Of a stretch of 41,838 bases of DNA, positions 33,534-40,952 are shown in pieces (the first letter of the stretch is position 1; every line of letters begins with the position of its first letter). Under the pieces are notes generated by a model. It searched no databases, had not been told where the DNA came from, and was given only the letters and a program-made list of their open reading frames with translations. This stretch comes from Desulfobaccales bacterium (lineage in GTDB: Bacteria; Desulfobacterota; Desulfobaccia; Desulfobaccales; 0-14-0-80-60-11). The stretch spans positions 1 to 41,838 of the forward strand of contig JAUXZG010000104.1 in assembly GCA_030694005.1 (NCBI GenBank), given 5' to 3'. Position numbers and translations under genes: made by a program.

Positions 33534-34565
33534 ATGAAGAATAAAACGAGGGATTTTGTTTCAGGCCAAGCCGGGGTGGTGGCCATCGTTACCGCCATCG
33601 CCATCATGGCATTTTTTGCCTTGGCAGCCCTGGCCGTGGATCTGGGCCATCTGTATATGGGGAGGGTGGAGTTGCAGAGGGGTACGGATGCCGGGGCTAT
33701 CGCGGGGGCCCGGTCCATTTTCCCCTACCCCCTGGAGAGCGCCGCCGTGCCCGTGGTCCCCCAGTGTGCCGCGGCCACGGCCAAGGCCGCGGAGATTGCC
33801 CAGGCCAACCTGGTGGACGGCGCCGCCATAACCGTGACGGCCAACCAGACCGGCACCTGGAACTGGTCCACCAGCGTCTTTACCCCAGGTTGTTCCGCCA
33901 ACCCCTTTACCAACGCCGTGCAACTCACCAACAGCTCAGCCAATATTTCCCTGATGTTCCTGGGCATTTTGGGGATGGCGCCGGTGGGCCTGCAAGCCAC
34001 GGCCACCGCCGTGAAGGACTGGGTGAGTCAATTGCCCCAGGGGGCCGGTTTTGTCTTGGCCATCCACAGCAAACGTGCCGCCAATGGGCTCCAACTGGAA
34101 TTCTACTACGCGAATGCCATCGAGGATGCTGCCTGGTACTACAAATCCGCCAGCCAGGACCCAACCGACGCCCTGCTCAATGCCCAGCTCAACAACACCA
34201 CCCTCATCCCCTCTTTGCAGGGCGCCATCCCCAGCATTCCCCAGGTGGGGGAAAATGTGCGCATTGACTATGGGAATTTTGCCAACACCGTTACCTATAT
34301 AAAAAATAATTATCTTAATAAGACCGTCTGGTGCCCGGTGATTGGCTCCACCACCCGTCGGACCTCCACGGAAGTCCTGGGCTTCACGGCTTTCAGGATA
34401 ACCGCGGTGAACAATACCTCTCAGCCGGTGACCACCCGTTACATACGGGGCACGGCCTTGAGCCTGGCGGAAGTGCCGGCGCGCACCGGCAATCCCGCCA
34501 CCGGAACCCCGGACCCCAGGGGAAATAAATACGGCTTACTGACCGCCACCAAACTGGTAAAGTGA
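33534..34565 (+). CDS. TadG-like pilus assembly protein
   Basis: This protein of about 343 aa has a Tad-like N-terminal segment: SGQAGVVAIVTAIAIMAFFALAALAVDLG, then GRVELQRGTDAGAIAGAR. This is the signature of TadG/TadE-type proteins, which resemble minor pilins. The remainder looks beta-rich and extracytoplasmic with no von Willebrand domain evident. ATG 33534 is chosen over TTG 33528. It closes the cluster. TadE and TadF, usual partners, are not here. Confidence 0.85.
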   Translation: MKNKTRDFVSGQAGVVAIVTAIAIMAFFALAALAVDLGHLYMGRVELQRGTDAGAIAGARSIFPYPLESAAVPVVPQCAAATAKAAEIAQANLVDGAAITVTANQTGTWNWSTSVFTPGCSANPFTNAVQLTNSSANISLMFLGILGMAPVGLQATATAVKDWVSQLPQGAGFVLAIHSKRAANGLQLEFYYANAIEDAAWYYKSASQDPTDALLNAQLNNTTLIPSLQGAIPSIPQVGENVRIDYGNFANTVTYIKNNYLNKTVWCPVIGSTTRRTSTEVLGFTAFRITAVNNTSQPVTTRYIRGTALSLAEVPARTGNPATGTPDPRGNKYGLLTATKLVK

Positions 34566-34628
34566 CCCTGGCATTTGCTTAACTATTACTTGGTTGCTAA
34601 AGTTAGCGTATTTTTATGGAAGGGGAAA

Positions 34629-34706
34629 ATTCCCCCCTTTTCTAAAGGGGGGTAAGGGGGGGTTTTAAAATCCCCCTAAATCCCCCTTTAAGAAAGGGGG
34701 ACTTTA
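34629..34706. repeat. Head-to-head CCCCCTTT/AAAGGGGG repeat pair without a gene
   Basis: The left copy (TTCCCCCCTTTTCTAAAGGG then GGTAAGGGGGGTTTT) faces the right copy (AAAATCCCCCTAAATCCCCC then a TTTAAGAAAGGGGG hairpin). The arrangement and orientation equal the repeats around the DUF559 gene at 5217-5670, but the two copies are directly joined. Confidence 0.8.
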
Positions 34707-34802
34707 GGTTTGTCATTGAATTACCAGGTGCTTTTTAAATACGCTGACTTTTGCAACTAATTACTAATACTTGGTTGCCTGGCCCGGCCCGGGGCCAAAA
34801 GT

Positions 34803-34831
34803 TTGACATTTAACCCCGCCCTTGTTAAAAA
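34803..34831 (+). promoter_or_regulatory. Possible sigma70-type promoter of aroF-aroB
   Basis: TTGACA (34803-34808) and TAAAAA (34826-34831) are separated by 17 nt. It would give an aroF leader of about 175 nt. It is a visual match only. Confidence 0.45.
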
Positions 34832-35013
34832 TCCAATACTGAGAACCTTCCTGTGATTTAATTAACCGAACTTTGGATTCGGGGCCCCTGCCCGGCATGA
34901 GGGGCGGCCCCTTTAAGAATATAGGGTGCGGGTTTACCGGTAGAGGGGGGACGAGGCCCCGCGGTCCCCGGGCCTACTCCCTCAAATAACCTCCCCCCAT
35001 TGGAGAAGCGGTC

Positions 35014-36021
35014 ATGCTTATCGTGATGGACAAAGACGCCACTGCCCCCCAGATCGAGGCGGTGGTGGCCAAGATTGAGGCCTTAGGATTCGTAGCCCAG
35101 CCCATCCCCGGCGGCGAACGGGTAGCCATCGGCATTCTGAGGAATCCCGGCCCGGTGGACCCTGCCCTATTTGTCGATATGGCTGGAGTGAACCAGGCCA
35201 TCCCGGTGTCCCGGCCCTATAAACTGGTAAGCCGGGAGATGAAGCGGGAGGATACCATCATCCAGTTGCCGGGTATAAAGCTGGGGCGGGGCCACTTTGT
35301 GGTGATGGCCGGCCCCTGCGCGGTGGAGAGCGAATCCCAGGCCCTGACCATTGCTGAAAAGGTGAAGGCCGCGGGCGCCCGCGTCTTTAGGGGCGGCGCC
35401 TACAAACCCCGCACCTCGCCTTACAGTTATCAGGGGCTGGGCGAGGAGGGCCTCAAAATCCTGAAAAAAGTGCGGGATGAGACCGGGCTCTTAATTATCA
35501 CCGAGGCCACGGACCATGACACCCTGGAGTTGGTAGCTGAGTATACCGACATCATCCAGATCGGCGCCCGCAACATGCAAAACTTCACCCTGCTGCGCCG
35601 GGCGGGACAATCCGGCAAGCCGGTGCTGCTCAAACGTGGCATGTCCGCCACTTTGGAAGAATGGTTGATGGCTGCCGAATATATCATGGCGGAAGGCAAT
35701 CTCCAGGTGATTCTGTGCGAGCGGGGCGTCAGGGCCATCGGCGAACACGCCCGCAATCTTTTGGATTTGGCCACCATTCCGGTGGTACACCGGGAGAGCC
35801 ACCTGCCCATCGTGGTGGACCCCAGCCATGCCGCCGGCCGCCGGGATTTGGTGCCCCCCCTGGCCCGGGCCGCGGTGGCCGCGGGTTGCGACGCCCTGCT
35901 CATCGAAGTGCACCACGATCCAACCTCGGCCCTGTCCGACGGCTTGCAGTCCCTTTACCCCGACCAATTTACGGCCCTGATGAAAGAGATTCAGGGGTTA
36001 CGCCCCGGAGGTTGGTATTGA
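35014..36021 (+). CDS. aroF: 3-deoxy-7-phosphoheptulonate synthase (DAHP synthase, type I-beta)
   Basis: This 335-aa enzyme condenses phosphoenolpyruvate and erythrose 4-phosphate in the first step of the shikimate pathway. An N-terminal ferredoxin-like regulatory domain (residues 1 to about 75) precedes the barrel, as in the Thermotoga-type form. Active-site and metal motifs are AGPCAVES (C102), [33 protein letters not shown] and EVHHDP. ATG 35014 follows GGAGAAG. The stop overlaps the aroB start by three nucleotides, so the two enzymes of consecutive steps form an operon. Confidence 0.96.
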   Translation: MLIVMDKDATAPQIEAVVAKIEALGFVAQPIPGGERVAIGILRNPGPVDPALFVDMAGVNQAIPVSRPYKLVSREMKREDTIIQLPGIKLGRGHFVVMAGPCAVESESQALTIAEKVKAAGARVFRGGAYKPRTSPYSYQGLGEEGLKILKKVRDETGLLIITEATDHDTLELVAEYTDIIQIGARNMQNFTLLRRAGQSGKPVLLKRGMSATLEEWLMAAEYIMAEGNLQVILCERGVRAIGEHARNLLDLATIPVVHRESHLPIVVDPSHAAGRRDLVPPLARAAVAAGCDALLIEVHHDPTSALSDGLQSLYPDQFTALMKEIQGLRPGGWY

Positions 36022-37112
36022 AGGAGCTCCTTCTGGCCCTACCCCACCGGGATGAGAGCTACCGGGTCCTCATCGGCCCGGGGCTCCGTCTGGGGTTAGG
36101 ATACCTGCTGTCCCCCCTTGACTTTCCCTCCCGCCTTTTTCTGATCTCCGACAGCCGGGTGGCCCGCCTTCATGGCGCGGCCGTGCAAAGCGCCTTGGCG
36201 GAGGCCGGTTACACTTCCACTCTGCTGACCACTCCCCCGGGAGAACGGGCCAAGACCTGGACGGTGGCGCAGCGCCTGGCCCGAGAGCTTCTGCGCCTGG
36301 GCGCCCACCGAGCCTCTCCCTTGATTGCCCTGGGGGGCGGGGTGGTGGGGGACCTCACCGGTTTTCTGGCCTCCATCTTCATGCGGGGGGTGCCCCTGAT
36401 CCAGGTGCCCACCACCTTGTTGGCCATGGTGGATGCCGCCATCGGCGGCAAAACCGCCATTAATCTGCCGGAAGGCAAAAACCTTCTGGGGACCTTCCAC
36501 CAGCCCCGGCTGGTGGTGATCGATCCTGATTTTCTCCACACCCTGCCCCCTAAGGAAAGACTCAATGGCCTGGCTGAGGTGCTCAAGGCCGGGTTTATCC
36601 GGGCCCCAGACCTGCTGACCTACCTGGAGACGGTGGGCCCTTCCCTTTTCAAAAATCCGGCGGCCGTGACCGACATAATTTATCGGGCCGCGGCCATTAA
36701 AGCGCAGGTGGTGGCTGCGGATGAACGGGAAGCGGGGCTGCGCCGCATCCTCAATTTCGGCCATACCCTGGGCCATGCCCTGGAGCAGGCCGCGGCCTTT
36801 CGCCTCTCCCACGGCCGGGCCGTGGCCTTTGGGATGCTGGCCGCCCTGATCCTCTCCGAAAAGCTGGTGGGCTTGCCCCAGGAGGAGGCCCAGCGGGGCC
36901 GCCGCCTCATCCAGAGCTTTGGCCTGGTTCGCCGGGCCCCGGCCCTGGACCTGAAGGCCATCCTGGCCGCCCTGCCCATGGACAAAAAACGCCTGGAAAA
37001 AGACCTGGTCTTCGTGCTCTTGCGCCGACTGGGAGAACCGGTGATCCAGACGGGCGTGCCCCTGACTTTAATAAAAGAAGCCTTGCGGAAGGTGCTTGGG
37101 GGAGGGGGCTAA
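36018..37112 (+). CDS. aroB: 3-dehydroquinate synthase
   Basis: This enzyme of about 364 aa converts DAHP to 3-dehydroquinate, the second shikimate step. Motifs include GGGVVGDLTGF, the VPTTLLAMVDAAIGGKTAIN segment, NLLGTFHQP, NGLAEVLKAG and ILNFGHTLGHALE (metal-binding histidines). The start is TTG 36018, with GGAGG six nt upstream and overlapping the aroF stop; the track's long N-terminal extension is the aroF gene read in another frame. The last residues are GGGG, encoded by a G-rich A-type repeat edge that also provides the TAA stop. Confidence 0.95.
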   Translation: MKELLLALPHRDESYRVLIGPGLRLGLGYLLSPLDFPSRLFLISDSRVARLHGAAVQSALAEAGYTSTLLTTPPGERAKTWTVAQRLARELLRLGAHRASPLIALGGGVVGDLTGFLASIFMRGVPLIQVPTTLLAMVDAAIGGKTAINLPEGKNLLGTFHQPRLVVIDPDFLHTLPPKERLNGLAEVLKAGFIRAPDLLTYLETVGPSLFKNPAAVTDIIYRAAAIKAQVVAADEREAGLRRILNFGHTLGHALEQAAAFRLSHGRAVAFGMLAALILSEKLVGLPQEEAQRGRRLIQSFGLVRRAPALDLKAILAALPMDKKRLEKDLVFVLLRRLGEPVIQTGVPLTLIKEALRKVLGGGG

Positions 37113-37116
37113 GGTT

Positions 37117-37208
37117 AGCTGGCAGCGGTCAGCTTTCAGCAGTCAGCTTTTTTACAGCATTAAACACCTAAATATCTTTTTTAGCTGATAGCTGACCGCT
37201 GAAAGCTG
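37117..37208. repeat. TCAGC-type inverted repeat with AT-rich core
   Basis: The left arm AGCTGGCAGCGGTCAGC and further TCAGC units (37117-37150) face a right arm AGCTGATAGCTGACCGCTGA... (37182-37208). An AT-rich core of about 31 bp separates them. It has the same build and nearly the same core length as the copy at 23424-23512, and fills the aroB-trmO spacer. Confidence 0.72.
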
Positions 37209-37247
37209 GTTTCCCCTGGCCCTCCCCCCACAACTCATGGTGAAAAT

Positions 37248-37787
37248 ATGCGGCGAGGGCTAATGTTGCTGGGGATGGTGTTTCTTTCGCTTGCTGGGTT
37301 GGGTTATGCTGAGGAAAAAGAAACCGGTCAGAAAAACTTTAGGAGGGGCGACATCAACCCCATCACCTTAAATCCCATCGGTGAGGTCAAGCGTGAGGGA
37401 GACCGCACCATCCTCGAGATCCTGCCCCAATTCACCCCGGCCCTGGACGGTCTGGCGGGCTTCTCCCATGTTTGGGTGTTTTACTGGTTCCATGAAAATG
37501 ATCGTCCGGAAGAGCGGGCCACCCTCAAGGTACATCCCCGCCGGGACCCGGCCAACCCTTTGACCGGGGTCTTCGCCACCCGGGCGCCGGTGCGCCCCAA
37601 CCTCATCGGCCTCACCGCCTGCCGCCTCCTCAAGGTGACGGGCAATGTCCTGGAAGTGGCGGACCTGGACGCCAAGGACGGCTCCCCCATCCTGGACCTC
37701 AAACCTTATATCCCCAAGGGCGACTCTATTCCCGAGGCCATTACCCCCGAGTGGGTGAAGCGCCTCCGACCATCTGCGGCAGAATAA
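37248..37787 (+). CDS. TrmO/TsaA-domain protein with apparent signal peptide
   Basis: This 179-aa protein carries the TsaA/UPF0066 domain of TrmO, the SAM-dependent tRNA m6t6A37 methyltransferase: NPIGEVKR, LDGLAGFSHVWVFYWFHE, HPRRDPANPLTGVFATRAPVRPNLIGLT and LEVADLDAKDGSPILDLKPYIP. The unusual part is the N-terminus, MRRGLMLLGMVFLSLAGLGYAEE, which reads as a Sec signal peptide with a cut after GYA. Exported, the protein could not reach tRNA, so its substrate may differ. ATG 37248 has GGTGA five nt upstream; later methionines leave part of the hydrophobic stretch. Its 3' end overlaps the convergent amidohydrolase gene by 47 nt. Confidence 0.85.
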   Translation: MRRGLMLLGMVFLSLAGLGYAEEKETGQKNFRRGDINPITLNPIGEVKREGDRTILEILPQFTPALDGLAGFSHVWVFYWFHENDRPEERATLKVHPRRDPANPLTGVFATRAPVRPNLIGLTACRLLKVTGNVLEVADLDAKDGSPILDLKPYIPKGDSIPEAITPEWVKRLRPSAAE

Positions 37788-38985
37788 ACTCCGGCTCGCT
37801 TAAGGCAGCTAAAAGCCCGGCCGCGGCCCTCAGGCCCCAGGGAAGCGCGGCCTCGTCCGGAGCGAATTCCGGGGAATGCAGCGCCTGGCCCTGGGCGCCG
37901 GGGGTGCGCACCCCCAGGAAAAAGTAAAAGGCCGGGGCCTGGGCCGCAAAGTAGGAAAAATCCTCGCTGCCCATGGCGGGCTGATGCAGTTTGAGCCGCT
38001 TGGCACCCAACAGAGAGCGCAGCGCCGCCACCGCCTGTTGGCTTAACTGGGGGTCGTTTTTGAGTATGGGATAGATGGGCTGGGCCGAAAGCTCTATTTT
38101 GGCCCCGGTGGCCTGGGACCACCCGGCCAGCTGTTTTTTAAGACCGGCAAGCACTTCCTGGCGCACCGCGTCCTCTAGATAGCGGAAGCTCCCTTCCAGG
38201 GTGACTTTTTCCGCCAGGATATTGAAGCGGGTACCCCCGGAAATGCTGCCGAAGGTGAGAACCACCGGATGCCGGGCGTCGATCTTCTGGGCCAGAAAGC
38301 CCTGGATCTGGGTCAGAACCTGGGCGCTCACCAGGATGGGGTCCACCCCCCGGTGAGGGGTAGCGCCGTGGGCCGCCTTGCCGGTGATGGTCAGGATGAC
38401 TCTGTCGGCGCCAGCCATCACCACCTCGGGACCATAGCGAATATGGCCCACATCTAGATTGGGGGCCACGTGCAGGCCCAGGATCGCGGCCACCGGCGGA
38501 TTGTCCAGAACCCCGGCGGCCACCATGCCCCTGGCCCCGCTAACCTCCCCCCGGGGCGGGCCTTCCTCCGCAGGCTGAAAGATAAAGCGAAACTCCCCGG
38601 CCAGACGGTCTTTGAGGTTGCTCAAAAGGCGGGCCGTAACCAAAGCAATACTCAGGTGGAAATCATGGCCGCAGGCGTGCATCACCCCGGGCACCCGGGA
38701 GCGCCAGGAAGTTTTAACCTTCTCGGTAAGGGGCAGGGCGTCCATATCGGCCCGGTAAGCCACGACCCGGCCTGGCCGGGAGCCGCGCAAGGTCCCTACC
38801 ACCCCGTGCCCGGCGATGCCGGTCTGCACGTTAAGGCCCAAATCCTGAAGATATTGGGCCACCACCCCGGCGGTGCGCTCCTCCTGATGGGACAACTCCG
38901 GATACTGATGGAACTGACGGCGCAGAGCGGTAAGCTCCCCGGCCAGTCCAGCTAGCTGGGTCTGGATTTCCTTTAACAGGTCCAT
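37741..38985 (-). CDS. M20-family amidohydrolase
   Basis: This 414-aa metallopeptidase-fold enzyme of the hippurate / N-acyl-amino-acid amidohydrolase group has the dinuclear metal motifs HACGHDFH (H103, H107) and QPAEEG (E140-E141), plus HGATPHRGVDPI (dimerisation histidine) and LHSPEF. Members remove acyl groups from amino acids such as N-acetyl-cysteine, hippurate or indole-acetyl conjugates; the exact substrate is not readable. ATG 38985 follows GCAGGATC. The convergent overlap with the TrmO-domain gene may be recent, because its C-terminal tail past EPEFILPQ is not conserved-looking. Confidence 0.92.
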   Translation of the reverse strand: MDLLKEIQTQLAGLAGELTALRRQFHQYPELSHQEERTAGVVAQYLQDLGLNVQTGIAGHGVVGTLRGSRPGRVVAYRADMDALPLTEKVKTSWRSRVPGVMHACGHDFHLSIALVTARLLSNLKDRLAGEFRFIFQPAEEGPPRGEVSGARGMVAAGVLDNPPVAAILGLHVAPNLDVGHIRYGPEVVMAGADRVILTITGKAAHGATPHRGVDPILVSAQVLTQIQGFLAQKIDARHPVVLTFGSISGGTRFNILAEKVTLEGSFRYLEDAVRQEVLAGLKKQLAGWSQATGAKIELSAQPIYPILKNDPQLSQQAVAALRSLLGAKRLKLHQPAMGSEDFSYFAAQAPAFYFFLGVRTPGAQGQALHSPEFAPDEAALPWGLRAAAGLLAALSEPEFILPQMVGGASPTRG

Positions 38986-39036
38986 GATCCTGCTTATTGT
39001 ATCGCGGGTTTTAAAGAGTAAGAAGGAAATTATTGT

Positions 39037-39078
39037 GGGAAAGGGCCAGGGGTCTCAAGACTCCCGGCCCTCCCCCCG
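39037..39078. repeat. C-type hairpin at the 3' end of rtcA
   Basis: AGGGCCAGGGGTCT pairs imperfectly with AGACTCCCGGCCCT and continues into CCCCCC. It resembles the C hairpins of the composite repeat. It overlaps the rtcA end, encoding the tail CRGEGRES and the TGA stop. Confidence 0.65.
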
Positions 39079-40086
39079 GCAGAAAATTTCTCCCCGCTCT
39101 CCCAAGCCTCCCTTGACCTGAAAGGTGGGACCCAGGAATTGTTCGATGACCCACAGGTTGGTGAGCAGGTGGGAAGTCACTTCTTCGTCAGTAATGGTGG
39201 AGGGGCCCCGGGCCAGGGCCAGATATAGGACTATCTGGTCAGCCAGGTGACGGTCCACGGCCGCCTGGCGTTGCCGAAAGTTAAGATAGGCGTCGGCCAC
39301 TTCGTCCGCCACCTTCTCGGCGGGTTTCCCCCGGGCCCCCAGGGCGTTAAAGCCGGCCCGGGGCCCCCAGAGAAAGACCAGGCTGCCCGGATCCAAACCA
39401 GAGGCTTCTATAGTTTCCACCACCAAGTCCTCCCCTAAACGGGCCTTGAGGCGCTGAGCCTGACGGCTGATAACATGCTCCGGCAGCCGGGCGGCAGCAG
39501 AGATTGCCCTAAAGGCCGAAACCGCGGCCGGGGTGCGCCACTCAACCCCTAAGAGGGTTGGGGCCGGAGTGATCTCCCAGCGCGCTTCCCCACCCCCCCG
39601 GGGGTACCAGCCCCAGCGGTTTACGGTCATTTTCACCTCCGCCCCCATCTGAGCCAGGGCCGGCAGAAAAACCTGAAGTAGATAATGGGCTGGAGGACTC
39701 CAGGGCACGTGGGTGCCGCCTTTGAGGATTAGGGTGGAGGGTGCGCCGGCCCTGAGGAGTGGGGGGAGCAGGGCCTGGGCGATGAGGGTGACGGAGCCGG
39801 CGCTGCCGGTTTTTTCCGCCACATCAAAGAGGTAATGGCCCGGCCGCAGACGGCCGGGCCGGAAGGTGAGTTGCTGACTGTTAAGCTCGGCCCCGGTGAC
39901 CTCCGCCCGGGTGACCTGGGCCAGGGCCAGCACCGCGGTGAGGTGTTGGGGCCTTAAGCCCGGTTTGGAGCGGCTGGCCCGAATATTTTCTATCCGGACC
40001 GGTTGCCCCAGGAGGGCCGCCAGAGACAGGGCGGTGCGCAGAATCTGCCCGCCCCCTTCTCCGTAAGACCCATCAAGATGAAGCAT
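39055..40086 (-). CDS. rtcA: RNA 3'-terminal phosphate cyclase RtcA
   Basis: This protein of about 343 aa belongs to the RtcA family, which turns RNA 3'-phosphates into 2',3'-cyclic phosphates with ATP through a covalent histidine-AMP. Motifs are DGSYGEGGGQILRTALSL at the N-terminus, SRSKPGLRPQH, KGGTHVPWSPP, YPRGGGEARW, and RHLADQIVLYLALA with the likely nucleophilic histidine. ATG 40086 overlaps the TGA of the upstream dodecin gene (TGATG). The partner ligase RtcB and the regulator RtcR are not in the window. The C-terminal tail is repeat-encoded. Confidence 0.95.
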   Translation of the reverse strand: MLHLDGSYGEGGGQILRTALSLAALLGQPVRIENIRASRSKPGLRPQHLTAVLALAQVTRAEVTGAELNSQQLTFRPGRLRPGHYLFDVAEKTGSAGSVTLIAQALLPPLLRAGAPSTLILKGGTHVPWSPPAHYLLQVFLPALAQMGAEVKMTVNRWGWYPRGGGEARWEITPAPTLLGVEWRTPAAVSAFRAISAAARLPEHVISRQAQRLKARLGEDLVVETIEASGLDPGSLVFLWGPRAGFNALGARGKPAEKVADEVADAYLNFRQRQAAVDRHLADQIVLYLALARGPSTITDEEVTSHLLTNLWVIEQFLGPTFQVKGGLGERGEIFCRGEGRES

Positions 40087-40295
40087 CAACCTTCCAGTAA
40101 GAAGATCACCTCAAATCTTACCCGGTAAGTGGCGATTTTATTATCCTTAACGGCTACCCGTTGCTCCAGGATCCGCAGTCCGGTGATGCCCCGCAAGGTT
40201 GCGGCGGCCCGGGCAAAGCCCACTTTAAGGGCGTCATCAAAGCTGATGGGGGATTCGGCGATGGCCTGGGTTACTCTGGCTACTTGAGTTGCCAT
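40086..40295 (-). CDS. Dodecin-family protein, copy 1
   Basis: This 69-aa protein has the dodecin layout: ITxxIAESPxSFDDALKVGFARAAATLRGITGLR, then two beta strands ending VIFLLEG. Dodecins form hollow 12-mers that bind flavins or other small molecules. The tryptophan that stacks on flavin in classical dodecins (TLRNLxWFEV) is replaced here by glycine and leucine (RGITGLRI), so flavin storage is doubtful. The stop overlaps the rtcA start, implying coupled translation. It shares about two thirds of its residues with the copy upstream. Confidence 0.9.
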   Translation of the reverse strand: MATQVARVTQAIAESPISFDDALKVGFARAAATLRGITGLRILEQRVAVKDNKIATYRVRFEVIFLLEG

Positions 40296-40434
40296 AACAT
40301 TTCTCTCCCTGAACCCTAATTGGTCCTAATCATCGCCCACAGAGTCCGCAGGTCCTGCGGCGCTTTGCAGACGAAGCCGCGGGTGAGAGGAGGGGTCTGC
40401 TCACCCTCACCGTGGGGATGGTCTCCTCTGCGTC

Positions 40435-40647
40435 TTATTCCAAAATGAAAATTACTTCCATCTTCACCCGAAAGGTGGCGATTTTGTTGTCCTTGACGGA
40501 CACCCGCTGTTCTGCGATGCGCAGCCCGGTTATACCACGCAAAGTCTTGACGGCCCGGGCAAAGCCCACTTTAACGGCATCGTCAAAGCCCTTAGGTGAT
40601 TCTGCAATGATATGAGTTATCCTGGCCACTTTGCTTGCTTTTTCCAT
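40435..40647 (-). CDS. Dodecin-family protein, copy 2
   Basis: This 70-aa paralogue of the neighbouring dodecin has VARITHIIAESPKGFDDAVKV, TLRGITGLRIAEQRV and a final VIFILE. It also lacks the flavin-stacking tryptophan. The two genes are tandem on the minus strand with a 139-bp spacer, consistent with local duplication and possibly mixed oligomers. Its start ATG 40647 has GGGAGGG about 10 nt upstream. It is the first gene of a likely dodecin-dodecin-rtcA unit. Confidence 0.9.
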   Translation of the reverse strand: MEKASKVARITHIIAESPKGFDDAVKVGFARAVKTLRGITGLRIAEQRVSVKDNKIATFRVKMEVIFILE

Positions 40648-40952
40648 AATCTAACCCTCCCTTGAGATAGTGCGGCCTAAAACCGCTGGTCCGCTTTACA
40701 GACCGAGCCGCTTGAACCCTCAGATTCTTCTAAAGTTAAGTTCAATTATCGCCAATGCAAGGCGGTTGAATAATTTTGGGGGAGGGTACTAAGGGCCGCA
40801 GGCCCTTACCCCCTCCCACAATCCCTTAAGTTTAGAATTGGGCCGTAGGAGGCGGGGCCTTTGGCCCCGCCTCCTACGGCCTACTTAAGCGGGTTGGGAG
40901 GGGGGTTTGGGGGGAGGGCAGGGACCACTGGTCCCTGGCCCTCCCCCCAAAC
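40648..40952. other. Spacer between dodecin and queC, filled by a repeat
   Basis: About 130 bp of ordinary sequence upstream of the second dodecin hold its ribosome binding site and presumably its promoter. The rest is the A-B-C composite repeat. No reading frame is supported. Confidence 0.55.
40775..40951 (+). repeat. Composite three-hairpin repeat, full copy (A-B-C)
   Basis: A (about 40775-40820) is GGGGGAGGGTACTAAGGGCC with its complement. B (40841-40881) is a perfect stem, GGCCGTAGGAGGCGGGGCC, with a TTT loop. C (40905-40951) pairs TTTGGGGGGAGGGCAGGGACC with GGTCCCTGGCCCTCCCCCCAAA. It has the CTTAAGCGGGTTGGGAGG link seen in the copy at 18678-18870. It ends two nt before the queC stop codon. 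Confidence 0.88.

Larger units (their letters stand above)
34566..35013 (+). other. Spacer between the Tad locus and aroF, no gene seen
   Basis: These 448 bp contain the head-to-head CCCCC/GGGGG repeat pair (34629-34706). Two outer sequences, AAGTTAGCGTA and TACGCTGACTTT, are inverted around it. A promoter candidate (34803-34831) and a GC-rich leader before aroF follow. No frame is supported. Confidence 0.55.

Noticed and set aside
35661-36017. N-terminal extension of AroB in the ORF track
   Set aside because: It is aroF read in another frame; the real start is the TTG after GGAGG at 36018.
36096-36812. 238-aa minus-strand ORF opposite aroB
   Set aside because: It is an antisense shadow of aroB with no recognisable domain.
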